A DNA stretch of 64,000 nucleotides. Source: Phormidium tenue FACHB-886. GTDB taxonomy: Bacteria; Cyanobacteriota; Cyanobacteriia; Elainellales; Elainellaceae. Of the stretch, positions 26,807 to 35,374 are shown one piece after another. The notes beneath the pieces are model-generated. The model saw only the letters and a program-made list of their open reading frames with translations. It was not told the DNA's origin and made no database searches. The position numbers and the translations under genes are program-made. Location: contig NZ_JACXWX010000007.1 of assembly GCF_014764505.1 (NCBI RefSeq), positions 217,242 to 281,241 on the forward strand, written 5' to 3'. Numbering within the stretch: the stretch's first letter is position 1; each line of letters opens with the position of its first letter.

Positions 26807-27268
26807 ATGAAGAAGGGTTCTACTCATCGTTCTACGTTTCTGCCGCTGCATCCTGCCCTGGCCGAGATCACGAGTGTGCTTCTAGTAGAAGCCGCAGATA
26901 GGACCCGTCATTTATTCAGCGATAGCTTGGCTCCGTTGAAGATTCAAGTCAAACATTTTGGAATTTTGTTCTTGCTGGCTCAGCAGGGATCGCTCTCTCA
27001 GGTACAGCTAGGCAAGCAGCTAGAAGTTGACCGCGCTTTGATCGTGCGATTTGTCGATTATCTAGAGCAACTTGGCGTAGTCCAGCGGACTCCCAATCCA
27101 ACCGATCGCCGCTCTCATATCATTGTCCTAACCACCAAAGGTAATGAGCTTTTAGCTCAAGCGACTGACCTAGCGAGAACCTGCGAGGAGGAATTTCTAG
27201 CTCCTCTCTCAGAGCGAGAACAGCGGCAGCTCCATCGTTTGCTGGCTCGGCTGCTGGAAGGCAAGTGA
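26807..27268 (+). CDS. MarR family transcriptional regulator
   Basis: This 153-residue winged-helix regulator starts at ATG 26807, with GGAGG at 26788-26792 at a rather long spacing. The DNA-binding part is LSQVQLGKQLEVDRALIVRFVDYLEQLGVVQRTPNPTDRRSHIIVLT, where DRR marks the MarR wing. It lies 147 bp upstream of the CruE/CrtU-like gene and faces the same way. It is therefore a candidate regulator of the carotenoid pair, responding to an unknown small ligand. Confidence 0.88.
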   Translation: MKKGSTHRSTFLPLHPALAEITSVLLVEAADRTRHLFSDSLAPLKIQVKHFGILFLLAQQGSLSQVQLGKQLEVDRALIVRFVDYLEQLGVVQRTPNPTDRRSHIIVLTTKGNELLAQATDLARTCEEEFLAPLSEREQRQLHRLLARLLEGK

Positions 27269-27415
27269 ATTGAGCTTGGATTTTGGATTGTTTTACTGCA
27301 AACTGCTGGCGATCAGATCTGACATGCCCTGGCTACCACAAGAAGACCGTTTGGTACATGTCTCAGTTCCATTGCAACGATTTACTGTATAACTCGATCG
27401 CATACGCCTTTTTGA

Positions 27416-29350
27416 ATGAATCAGCACTCTAATTTTTTCTCCCAAACTATCTCTCGACGAGCAGCCCTCCAGCTATTCGGGATTGGGACAGCAGGTGGAC
27501 TGTTAGGATATTCGCGGTTTTCTAAGCCCCAACCCAGCATTTTTCAGAAAGACACTATTAGCCTACCGCAGCAGCTTAGCAACCCAAAGCGGGTAGTGGT
27601 GGTAGGCGGTGGCTTGGCAGGGCTAGCCTGTGCCTATGAGCTGAGCCAGCGGGGGTTTGCGGTGACGTTGCTGGAACGAGCCGCGCAGCTAGGCGGAAAA
27701 GTTGCGAGCTGGACGGTTCAGGTCGGCAACGAAACACTAAAAATGGAACATGGCTTTCACGGCTTTTTTCCCCAGTACTACAACCTGTGGGCGCTGACAG
27801 ATGAGCTGTCCGCAAGCCAAAACTTTCGCTCCTTAGATTTCTACTCGGTTGTCTACCAGGATCGCCGCTATGCGCCAGAGGTGTTTCGTCCCAGCCATTC
27901 TGCCTTTCCCTGGAACGTAGTAGATCTGGCAATTGCTTCACCCAACTGCCTCAACTGGGGATTGAATTTAACCAAGTTTGGACACTGGCAGGTTTTTCGA
28001 GAGATTACAGGCTTCCATCCTGAAAAAAGCTTTCAGCGGTTAGATCACCTCTCAGTTGCTGAATGGACAGAAAAAGACTTTCCACGCGGACTTTACGATC
28101 TCTACTTCCTGCCGTTTGCCAAATCTAGCTTGAATGCGCCCGATGCCACGAGCGCAGGTTATCTAATGCAGTTCTTCCATTTCTATTTCTTTGGCAATCC
28201 GGAAGGGCTAGCGTTTAACGGGACACGGCAAGATATGGGGCGGAGTTTGGTGCAGCCGATCGCTGATGCGATTCTGCAAAAAGGCGGCAAAATTATCACC
28301 GAAGCAACAGTCAGCCGGGTTCACTGGCAGAACGAGAAAGTTGCGTCGATCGACTACTGCCAGGGAGCCGCCCATAGCGCTGTGCCCTTTTGGGTGAAGC
28401 GCAACCCCCTATTGAGCACCGAGCAGCAAGAATACTTTGGGGCGGGAGATGCAGTATATGCGATCGCCTCGGGTAGCCAAACTGCAATCTCTTTGAGCTG
28501 TACTCATCAAGGTTGCACAGTGCATCAAACGCAAGGCAAATTTCAATGTCCTTGTCATGGCGCCACCTATGATGAAACGGGCAAAGTGCTGAGTGGACCT
28601 GCGCAGCAGAACTTACCGCAGTTCCAAGTCCTAGACCGCCAGGATGACCAGGTTCAGCTTGCTGCACTCCAGGCAGAGAATTCAACGGCTCAAGCTCTGG
28701 AAGCAGACTATTACATATTCGCAGCCGATATTCCAGGCATTCAACATCTATTCGCTTTAGCTGATGGAGAGGTTCCTTCTGAGATATCTAATCAAGTCAA
28801 CCAGCTTTGCGTTGCCGATCCTTTTGCAGTTGTCCGGTTCTGGTTCGATCGTGATTTTGAGTGGGAACACAGCTATTTCACCTCCCTGTCCGGCTACCAG
28901 CTAACCGATAGTATTACGCTCTATCACCGAATTCAAGATGATTACATTGCCTGGGCAAAACAAACGGGTGGCAGCGTCGTAGAGCTACACGCCTACTGCT
29001 ACAAAGAGAAAGACTTCCCTACTCAACAGGCGCTGCTTGCAACCTTCGAGCAAGAGTTGTACAACATTGTTCCATCGCTGAAAGCCGCAACGATGCTGCA
29101 TCGAGAGCTGGTGAACCAAAAGAACTTTGCCGGTTTTCCACCAAACAGCCATCTCAATCGCCCCGAAACCTGCACTAGCGTTTCTAATTTGCTTTTTGCA
29201 GGAGACTGGCTCAAAATGCCTTTTCCCTGCGGGCTGATGGAACGAGCTGTCAGCAGCGGATTTTTGGCAGCGAATGCGATCCTTCAGCAAGAAGGCGTGC
29301 AGCGTCGGACAATTCTTTCTGTAAATCCACAAGGCGTTTTGCAGATTTAA
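27416..29350 (+). CDS. cruE: FAD-dependent carotene desaturase/methyltransferase-like protein with embedded Rieske domain (CruE/CrtU type)
   Basis: The protein has 644 residues. The dinucleotide motif RVVVVGGGLAGLACAYELSQ lies at residues 59-78, followed by MEHGFHGFFPQYYNLWAL (110-127), a block I associate with CrtU/CruE carotene desaturase/methyltransferases, and a C-terminal FAD-family block LMERAVSSGFLAANAI. A complete bc1/b6f-type Rieske site is inserted at about 345-410: Cys362 and His364, Cys367, then Cys378, Cys380 and His381 (CTHQGC and CPCHG). CruE makes aromatic (chi) ends on beta-carotene. Residues 11-30 (TISRRAALQLFGIGTAGGLL) look like a twin-arginine signal, which I would not expect for a carotenoid enzyme. 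The Rieske oxygenase gene follows 36 bp downstream. Assignment is by pattern and context. Confidence 0.65.
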   Translation: MNQHSNFFSQTISRRAALQLFGIGTAGGLLGYSRFSKPQPSIFQKDTISLPQQLSNPKRVVVVGGGLAGLACAYELSQRGFAVTLLERAAQLGGKVASWTVQVGNETLKMEHGFHGFFPQYYNLWALTDELSASQNFRSLDFYSVVYQDRRYAPEVFRPSHSAFPWNVVDLAIASPNCLNWGLNLTKFGHWQVFREITGFHPEKSFQRLDHLSVAEWTEKDFPRGLYDLYFLPFAKSSLNAPDATSAGYLMQFFHFYFFGNPEGLAFNGTRQDMGRSLVQPIADAILQKGGKIITEATVSRVHWQNEKVASIDYCQGAAHSAVPFWVKRNPLLSTEQQEYFGAGDAVYAIASGSQTAISLSCTHQGCTVHQTQGKFQCPCHGATYDETGKVLSGPAQQNLPQFQVLDRQDDQVQLAALQAENSTAQALEADYYIFAADIPGIQHLFALADGEVPSEISNQVNQLCVADPFAVVRFWFDRDFEWEHSYFTSLSGYQLTDSITLYHRIQDDYIAWAKQTGGSVVELHAYCYKEKDFPTQQALLATFEQELYNIVPSLKAATMLHRELVNQKNFAGFPPNSHLNRPETCTSVSNLLFAGDWLKMPFPCGLMERAVSSGFLAANAILQQEGVQRRTILSVNPQGVLQI

Positions 29351-29386
29351 AAGTTGCACAATTTTAGGAAGGAGTGAGCCAGCCGT

Positions 29387-30496
29387 ATGAATATAGAAGA
29401 GTACGAAAAATCTGCAACAGAGCCGGATAACGGAACTCACTCAGCTGTTCAGTACCGAGATACAAGACGATCGCCGATTAATCCTAACTACTGGTACGCA
29501 GTTGCCTGCAGCAGCGAACTGCAAGCAAACCCGCTGAGCGTAACCCTCTGGCATCAAGCGATCGTTCTATACCGAGATAGCACCGGACGGGTTCAGGCGT
29601 TAGAAGATCGCTGCCCTCATCGCCAAGTCAAGCTGAGCGAGGGACGAGTTCAAGGCGATGTTCTAGAGTGTGCTTATCACGGCTGGCAGTTCAACGCCAT
29701 AGGGCAATGCAGCCATGTTCCCTACCTTGCCGAAAACCAAAAATTGCCCGCCTGTCTGCTCCGCACCTATCCTGTGCGTGAGCAGGACGGCTTTATTTGG
29801 CTCTTTCCAGGGGATGTAGCAACACTGCAGGCAGAGGCAATCCAGCCGCTAGCCCTGCCTGAATGGAATCATCTGAACTACATCGCTTCGGTGGCAACGA
29901 TCGAGTGCCAAGCCCATTTTTCGTTTCTGATTGAGAATCTGATGGATATGTATCACGGGCATCTCCATGAGAACTATCAGGCTTGGGCAGACCCCAAGCT
30001 AGAGACATTGGAAGTAGAAGACGATCAGATTCACGCCCGCTATCAAGCCCAGAGTTACTACAAAATAGACAAAATTTGGTCTGTCTCGCAGCTCTTTTTT
30101 CCCGCTCTGCGCCGTCTCCATCCTGAACCCCTCGATGTCAGCTACCTCTATCCCCACTGGGCTTCTACGCTGGGTCAAGATTTCAAGATCTACTGTTTAT
30201 TCTGTCCGGTTCACGAGACTCAAACGCGGGCTTACCTGATTCACTTCACCTCGCTCCATGCCTTCTCACGGCTGCATAAACTCTCAGAAAGATTTCGCCG
30301 CTTCGTTAAAAGGCTTTGCTTCAATGCGGCCAAAGGCTTGCTAGAAGGATTAATTCGCCAGGATGTGAAGATGATTGAGCAGGAGCAGCAAGCCTACCTC
30401 CACTCACCCGATCGCCGTAGCTACGAACTCAATCCCGCGCTTGCCAGCGTTCAACGACTGATTCGGGAGCAGGGAAACCGAAACTGGGAGAGGTAA
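29387..30496 (+). CDS. cruH: Rieske-type oxygenase, probable CruH-like carotenoid methyl hydroxylase
   Basis: This 369-residue protein has an oxygenase-type Rieske centre, Cys76/His78 (RCPHRQ) and Cys95/His98 (CAYHGW). The mononuclear iron site follows in LIENLMDMYHGHLHEN (Asp187, His190, His194 or His192). The domain order is that of ring-hydroxylating oxygenase alpha subunits and PAO-like proteins. In synechoxanthin biosynthesis CruH oxidises the C-18 methyl groups after CruE. The gene lies directly behind the CruE-like gene with a good ribosome binding site (AGGAAGGAG), so this role is the simplest reading. The function is inferred from context; other substrates are possible. Confidence 0.6.
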   Translation: MNIEEYEKSATEPDNGTHSAVQYRDTRRSPINPNYWYAVACSSELQANPLSVTLWHQAIVLYRDSTGRVQALEDRCPHRQVKLSEGRVQGDVLECAYHGWQFNAIGQCSHVPYLAENQKLPACLLRTYPVREQDGFIWLFPGDVATLQAEAIQPLALPEWNHLNYIASVATIECQAHFSFLIENLMDMYHGHLHENYQAWADPKLETLEVEDDQIHARYQAQSYYKIDKIWSVSQLFFPALRRLHPEPLDVSYLYPHWASTLGQDFKIYCLFCPVHETQTRAYLIHFTSLHAFSRLHKLSERFRRFVKRLCFNAAKGLLEGLIRQDVKMIEQEQQAYLHSPDRRSYELNPALASVQRLIREQGNRNWER

Positions 30497-30871
30497 TTTG
30501 CTGGAGATGTAGCCGATTGCTGGGCAAGCGTTCACTGTGAGAGAAATCCAGTGAACAGGAGTGGGATCAGGAGTAGCGCTACCACAATCAGGAGTAGCGT
30601 TCCAGGTTCAACTTTGACAATGTTTTTATCAGGTTCTGGCATAGTGAATTAGCAGTAAACTAGCAGTGGATTAGCACTGATTACGGTTTTTATAGCTTCA
30701 GCTTCTGTAGCAGTGTTCTGAAGCTGCATAGCAGTGCCTAGGTTACAGCAGTTTTCACCCAGATAAACTATTAAGTTATTTTTTGAAAACCGCCCAGAGC
30801 GCTGTCATTGAACCTCCAACGCAGCACCGAGCCTGCGGTATGCTGAGGCTAAGTAGCATTTGGATGGAGCA
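30497..30871. other. Spacer between Rieske oxygenase and VOC gene
   Basis: This 375-bp interval contains the possible 36-codon ORF on the minus strand (30532-30642) and the leader of the VOC gene. ATCAGGAGTAGCG occurs twice. I see no terminator hairpin behind the oxygenase gene. Confidence 0.45.
30532..30642 (-). CDS. Possible small single-pass membrane protein, 36 aa
   Basis: The minus-strand ATG at 30640-30642 opens a 36-codon frame: MPEPDKNIVKVEPGT, then a hydrophobic stretch LLLIVVALLLIPLLFTGFL, then SQ and stop. The charged N-terminus and 19-residue membrane segment are typical of small cyanobacterial membrane proteins. No strong ribosome binding site precedes it, and I do not recognise the sequence. 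An internal direct repeat (ATCAGGAGTAGCG) encodes the two LL-rich halves. Confidence 0.35.
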   Translation of the reverse strand: MPEPDKNIVKVEPGTLLLIVVALLLIPLLFTGFLSQ

Positions 30872-31330
30872 ATGTCTAGTCCTCAACTGGCTCAATCAGC
30901 GCTGGCTCTCGGCATTCTGCGGAAAGTGCATCATATCGCCCTGAATGTCCGCGATCTCGATGCATCACGACAGTTTTATGGCGGGCTATTGGGGCTGCGG
31001 GAGCTGCAGGGCGATGAAGTCCCAGAAACTTTGCGGCAGGCATTTGAAGCGGGAGAAGCCGCCAATTTTGTCACGCCAGATGGCACCGTGATCGACTTAT
31101 TTTGGAAGCCTGACTTGCTGCCTGCGGATCTTGATCCGCGTAAGGAATTTACGCGTGCAGGTCATTTGGCTTTTGATATCGATCCAGCGCTGTTTGAGCA
31201 AGCGGTCGAGGTTTTGCATCAGAATCAGGTAACGATCGATCATGGACCTGTTAGCCGTCCCACGGGACGCGGCATCTACTTTTACGATCCAGACGGATTT
31301 CTGGTGGAGATTCGCTGCGATCCTGATTGA
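30872..31330 (+). CDS. VOC superfamily (glyoxalase/dioxygenase-fold) protein
   Basis: This 152-residue protein uses ATG 30872; TTG 30860 would add four residues. It shows the paired beta-alpha-beta-beta-beta modules of the vicinal-oxygen-chelate fold: VHHIALNVRDLDASRQFYGGLLGLRE (first metal His), GHLAFDIDPALFEQAVEVL (second His) and GRGIYFYDPDGFLVEIRC (Glu ligand). The three ligands H, H and E are conserved, so metal binding is likely. The reaction cannot be predicted. sipA starts 65 bp downstream, co-oriented. Confidence 0.82.
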   Translation: MSSPQLAQSALALGILRKVHHIALNVRDLDASRQFYGGLLGLRELQGDEVPETLRQAFEAGEAANFVTPDGTVIDLFWKPDLLPADLDPRKEFTRAGHLAFDIDPALFEQAVEVLHQNQVTIDHGPVSRPTGRGIYFYDPDGFLVEIRCDPD

Positions 31331-31395
31331 TAAACTCAGGTTTTGCTGAGGTGAGGCAGTTCTACCGCTACAGATTTCACTTTTACTACTTTCCT

Positions 31396-31614
31396 ATGGC
31401 TGAAAAACAATTTACAGTTGGCGATCGAGTTCGCATCGTTGCACTACCGCCTTACTTAAAGACGGCTGAACCCATGCCGATGCTGCGCCCCCCCAGTGTG
31501 GTGCAGCTAGGAGAAGAAGGTATAGTGCTCGATCGGCGACCCGGCGGCTATTGGGGAGTGCGGTTTACCAGAGGCACGTTCCTAATGGACACCCAATATA
31601 TTGAGGCAGTCTGA
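31396..31614 (+). CDS. sipA: SipA-like regulatory protein (DUF3148)
   Basis: This 72-residue protein starts at ATG 31396 (MAEKQFTVGDRVRIVALPPY). Blocks PMPMLRPPSVVQLGEEGIVLDRRPGGYWGVRF and DTQYIEAV match SipA, a small SH3-like protein that binds the essential histidine kinase NblS (Hik33) and stimulates its activity in stress signalling. A longer in-frame start (31327) overlaps the VOC stop and lacks family similarity. Linkage to ftsH just downstream is noted. Confidence 0.85.
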   Translation: MAEKQFTVGDRVRIVALPPYLKTAEPMPMLRPPSVVQLGEEGIVLDRRPGGYWGVRFTRGTFLMDTQYIEAV

Positions 31615-31816
31615 ATTAAAGCAGAGGCTAGATTGAGGCAGTCTGTGCAAGGCACAGTTCTTCTTTAGGGCACATTCTTAAACTCAGGTGGCACAATAGT
31701 TTTAAAGGCAGGACGTTAAAGGCGTATCCAGGCGTAGATTGTCAATAGGATGCGTTAATATGAATAAATATTAAGAAAATGAACGCCTGCATTACATCTC
31801 AGGAGGAAAAGCCCCG

Positions 31817-33658
31817 GTGAATAACAAGCGGTGGAGAAATGCAGGGTTGTATGCACTCCTTGTGGTAGTTGTCATCTTCTTGGCAACTGCCCTGTTGGAC
31901 AGACAGCCCACTAATAGAACAGCTTGGCGCTATAGCCAGTTTATTAATCAGGTTCAAGACGGTCAGGTTGAGAAGGTCAGCATTACTGCCGATCGCACTC
32001 AAGCTTTCGCCAAAACCAGTGATGGTCAAACGGTAAGCGTCTATTTGCCTAACGACCCAGAGATGTTGAACATCCTGCAGAAAAACGGAGTCGATATCTC
32101 AGTTTCACCACAGGTCGAAGATAACATCTGGGCAAGAGTGCTGAGCACGCTACTGATTCCTTTTCTACTGCTAGTAGTGCTGTTCTTTGTGCTACGCCGC
32201 GCTCAGGGCGGTCCGGGTAGCCAGGCTATGAACTTTGGCAAATCTAAAGCCAGAGTGCAAATGGAGCCGCAAACCCAGGTTACTTTTGGGGATGTGGCAG
32301 GCATTGAGCAGGCAAAACTGGAGTTAGCCGAAGTCGTAGACTTCCTCAAGAATGCCGATCGCTTCACTGCTATTGGGGCAAAAATTCCGAAAGGTGTGCT
32401 GCTAGTTGGACCTCCAGGAACAGGTAAAACGCTGCTGGCAAAGGCAGTAGCCGGTGAGGCAGGTGTACCTTTCTTCTCGATCTCCGGCTCGGAGTTCGTA
32501 GAAATGTTCGTAGGGGTCGGGGCTTCTCGCGTCCGTGACCTGTTTGAGCAGGCCAAAGCAAACGCGCCTTGCATCGTCTTTATCGATGAGATTGATGCAG
32601 TTGGTCGGCAACGGGGCGCTGGCTTGGGCGGTGGTAACGACGAGCGGGAACAGACCCTCAACCAGCTGCTGACTGAAATGGACGGCTTTGAGGGCAATAC
32701 AGGCATCATCATCATCGCGGCAACCAACCGTCCGGATGTGCTGGATGCTGCTTTGCTGCGTCCCGGTCGCTTCGATCGCCAAGTGGTGGTCGATCGCCCC
32801 GACTATGCCGGACGTTTGGAAATCCTCAACGTCCATGCTCGCGGCAAAACGCTAGCTAAAGATGTAGATCTGGAGAAGATCGCCCGTCGGACTCCTGGAT
32901 TCACAGGCGCAGATTTGGCAAACCTGCTGAACGAAGCGGCAATTCTGGCGGCTCGTCGCAACCTGACTGAGATCTCTATGGACGAAGTGAACGATGCGAT
33001 CGATCGCGTCCTTGCGGGTCCTGAGAAGAAAGACCGGGTGATGAGCGAGAAGCGCAAGACGCTAGTGGCATACCACGAAGCAGGGCATGCGCTAGTGGGA
33101 GCGCTGATGCCGGACTATGACCCAGTGCAAAAGATCAGCATTATTCCTCGTGGTCGTGCGGGTGGTTTAACTTGGTTTACGCCAAGTGAAGACCGGATGG
33201 ATTCGGGCTTGTACTCCCGCTCCTATCTGCAGAATCAAATGGCAGTCGCGCTGGGCGGTCGTTTGGCTGAGGAAATCATCTTTGGTGATGAAGAAGTTAC
33301 AACTGGTGCGTCTAATGACCTGCAGCAGGTAGCACGAGTAGCACGTCAGATGGTGACTCGCTTTGGAATGAGCGATCGCTTGGGTCCAGTGGCGTTGGGT
33401 CGTTCGCAGGGCGGCATGTTCCTTGGACGCGACATCATGGCAGAACGCGATTTCTCGGAAGAGACTGCAGCAGCGATCGATGATGAAGTTCGCAACTTGG
33501 TTGAGCAAGCTTATCGGCGGTCAAAAGCGGTTCTGCTAGAGAACAAAGCAATCCTCGAAAAGCTAGCCGATATGCTGATCGAGCGCGAAACGGTGGATGC
33601 TGAAGAGCTGCAAGAGCTGCTGGCAACCAACGATGTGAAGATGGCGACGATTGCCTAG
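31817..33658 (+). CDS. ftsH: ATP-dependent zinc metalloprotease FtsH (FtsH3-type)
   Basis: This 613-residue membrane protease starts with GTG 31817, preceded by AGGAGGA (31801-31807). Two membrane segments (about residues 8-25 and 112-132) flank a periplasmic/lumenal domain. The AAA module has Walker A GPPGTGKT, Walker [10 protein letters not shown] and the SRH region [20 protein letters not shown]. The zinc site is HEAGH. The N-terminus [15 protein letters not shown] and the central region resemble the FtsH3 group of cyanobacteria, which pairs with FtsH1 or FtsH2 in hexamers for quality control. A strong terminator follows. Confidence 0.95.
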   Translation: MNNKRWRNAGLYALLVVVVIFLATALLDRQPTNRTAWRYSQFINQVQDGQVEKVSITADRTQAFAKTSDGQTVSVYLPNDPEMLNILQKNGVDISVSPQVEDNIWARVLSTLLIPFLLLVVLFFVLRRAQGGPGSQAMNFGKSKARVQMEPQTQVTFGDVAGIEQAKLELAEVVDFLKNADRFTAIGAKIPKGVLLVGPPGTGKTLLAKAVAGEAGVPFFSISGSEFVEMFVGVGASRVRDLFEQAKANAPCIVFIDEIDAVGRQRGAGLGGGNDEREQTLNQLLTEMDGFEGNTGIIIIAATNRPDVLDAALLRPGRFDRQVVVDRPDYAGRLEILNVHARGKTLAKDVDLEKIARRTPGFTGADLANLLNEAAILAARRNLTEISMDEVNDAIDRVLAGPEKKDRVMSEKRKTLVAYHEAGHALVGALMPDYDPVQKISIIPRGRAGGLTWFTPSEDRMDSGLYSRSYLQNQMAVALGGRLAEEIIFGDEEVTTGASNDLQQVARVARQMVTRFGMSDRLGPVALGRSQGGMFLGRDIMAERDFSEETAAAIDDEVRNLVEQAYRRSKAVLLENKAILEKLADMLIERETVDAEELQELLATNDVKMATIA

Positions 33659-33672
33659 TCCTGAGCAATTTG

Positions 33673-33707
33673 AAAAAGCAGAGGCGCTTAAAGCGCCTCT
33701 GCTTTTT
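33673..33707 (+). terminator. Rho-independent terminator of ftsH
   Basis: AAAAAGCAGAGGCGCTT is followed after one base by its exact complement, giving a 17-bp stem ending in TTTTTATTT, 14 bp after the stop codon. Confidence 0.9.
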
Positions 33708-33833
33708 ATTTATGGGTTGTGTCTTTATAAAGTGTGTTGTCCTGCTGGAAGCGCATAGCACGACTGAAGTTTTTGCATCTCTTAAATCTAGAGATCATGG
33801 CATTTTGGATCACATCAAGTGCAAGTTTTTCAA

Positions 33834-33858
33834 GTGTGCCGCATATAATGCGGCACAC
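33834..33858. repeat. Perfect 11-bp inverted repeat near the manC 3' end
   Basis: GTGTGCCGCAT and ATGCGGCACAC flank ATA. It lies 52 bp beyond the guanylyltransferase stop (minus strand). A U-tract is lacking on either side, so termination is only possible. Confidence 0.5.
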
Positions 33859-33909
33859 TCAAAGACCACCCTTAATTTGAGCGTGAACCGCTACATTCTA
33901 CGTAAAGAA

Positions 33910-34983
33910 CTACAGTAAATCAGCCAGTTTTGGATTATCTTGCAGTTGCTTCAACACTTTTTTAATATCTTGCGTCCGGTCTTTCTTGACAATCAGCGTC
34001 ACCTTACCATCGCGCACCACAACCGTATCTTCCAAGCCGATTGTCACAATCAGTTCATCGTCCTGGCTGGCATATAGCAGCGCGCTTTGCGTATCTAGCC
34101 CCACGTGCTGGGCGAGTTCCACGTTGGGTTTGCCATTCTTAAGTAGACGATCGATCGCGTTCCAGTCGCCTAAGTCATCCCAGCTAAATGTCACAGGAAG
34201 CACATAGGCTTTATTGGTTTTTTCCATCACAGCATAGTCAATGCTGAGCTTGGGTAACGTTGGGTAGCAGCTTGGGCCCTGCTGCTCGAGCGGCAGCAAA
34301 ATTTCTGGGGCATGCGCACGCAGCTCTGCCAACATCACGCCTGCCGAAAAGATAAACATGCCGCCGTTCCAGCTAAACCGTCCGGTAGCCAAAAACTGTT
34401 CTGCGGTAGTCAAGTCGGGCTTTTCGGTGAAGCGGCTGACTTTGTAGCCAATGCTATCGCCAAATTGCCCAATTTTTTCGCCCTGCTCAATGTAGCCATA
34501 ACCCGTTGAGGGGTAAGTGGGGGTGATGCCTAGCGTAGCGATTCCGCCTTGCGATCGAGCCAGCGCTTCGGCAGCTTGTAAAGTACTTTCAAAGGCAGCT
34601 CGACCGGGCAAGTTAGGGTCATCACTATCGCCAATCCAGGCATCTGCGGGAAAGAAGCCAATCATCGTTTCTTTGCCATAGCGACGGGCAATTTCTAGCG
34701 TTGCCCAAGCGACCGCGGGCGCAGTGTCTCGCCCTTCTACTTCCACCAGCAGGTTTTCTGGCGGCAGGTCTGGCAACTGCTGCTGCACCCCTACCTCTAA
34801 GTGGGCAGCGGTAATCACCCATAATCCTTGCCAACCTTGAGATAATTTCAGGAGTCTGTCAGCTGTGGCTTGTAGTAAACTGTTGCCGCTACCATCTAGA
34901 CTCAAAAACTGCTTGGGGCGTAATCTACGGCTAAGGGGCCAAAAACGTTCACCTTTCCCACCAGCAAGGATCACGGGAATCAT
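33910..34983 (-). CDS. manC: Mannose-1-phosphate guanylyltransferase
   Basis: This 357-residue enzyme makes GDP-mannose from Man-1-P and GTP for exopolysaccharide, LPS O-chain and glycolipid synthesis. The nucleotidyltransferase signature GGKGERFWPLSRRLRPKQFL is at the N-terminus. EGRDTAPAVAWATLEIARR, GFFPADAWIGD, FTEKPD, FSWNGGMFIF and SIDYAVMEKTNKAYVLPVTFSWDDLGDW are all family blocks. The length corresponds to a monofunctional enzyme without the C-terminal isomerase domain. It is divergent from the LCP gene. Confidence 0.93.
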   Translation of the reverse strand: MIPVILAGGKGERFWPLSRRLRPKQFLSLDGSGNSLLQATADRLLKLSQGWQGLWVITAAHLEVGVQQQLPDLPPENLLVEVEGRDTAPAVAWATLEIARRYGKETMIGFFPADAWIGDSDDPNLPGRAAFESTLQAAEALARSQGGIATLGITPTYPSTGYGYIEQGEKIGQFGDSIGYKVSRFTEKPDLTTAEQFLATGRFSWNGGMFIFSAGVMLAELRAHAPEILLPLEQQGPSCYPTLPKLSIDYAVMEKTNKAYVLPVTFSWDDLGDWNAIDRLLKNGKPNVELAQHVGLDTQSALLYASQDDELIVTIGLEDTVVVRDGKVTLIVKKDRTQDIKKVLKQLQDNPKLADLL

Positions 34984-35374
34984 GGCTGTACTTCACTCTT
35001 TGTGTAGAATTCCGCCTTATCCTAGCAGGGTTTTTTGTGATTCTGTATCCACTAGAACCGTCCTTTAAGCCATCTTCAAGTCAGAGTGAATTATTGCGTT
35101 GTTTAGCCCTGTGGAGACGGGATTAGTAGTCCCATCTAGAGGTAGACCAAGACACTCCAAAGTTCAAGCTATAATCTCGAATACACAAAAATACATACCG
35201 CTATATGTATAAATAAAGTGCCGATCGAAAAGTCCATTCAACAACCCTGAGGATTGAGACGATCGCCGCTGGGCGTAATAACGCTAAGTCAATCAACTAG
35301 CTAAGCTCGCGATATACAAGCTTTGCGATATACAAGCTTTGTGATAAACAAGGAAAGCGCTCACGCAGTTTAAG
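34984..35374. promoter_or_regulatory. Divergent promoter region of manC and LCP gene
   Basis: This 391-bp spacer contains TATAAT at 35170-35175 as a possible -10 box for the rightward gene; no good -35 box is seen at 17 bp. A 16-bp tandem repeat lies at 35309-35352 (listed separately). No ORF or RNA gene is seen. Confidence 0.45.
35309..35352 (+). repeat. 16-bp tandem repeat before the LCP gene
   Basis: GCGATATACAAGCTTT occurs twice without a gap (35309-35324 and 35325-35340), followed by a diverged third copy GTGATAAACAAG. It lies 23 bp before the predicted GTG start, in the leader. Confidence 0.75.

Noticed and set aside
33670..33918. 82-codon plus-strand frame after ftsH
   Set aside because: It begins inside the ftsH terminator hairpin and overlaps the manC end; no family.
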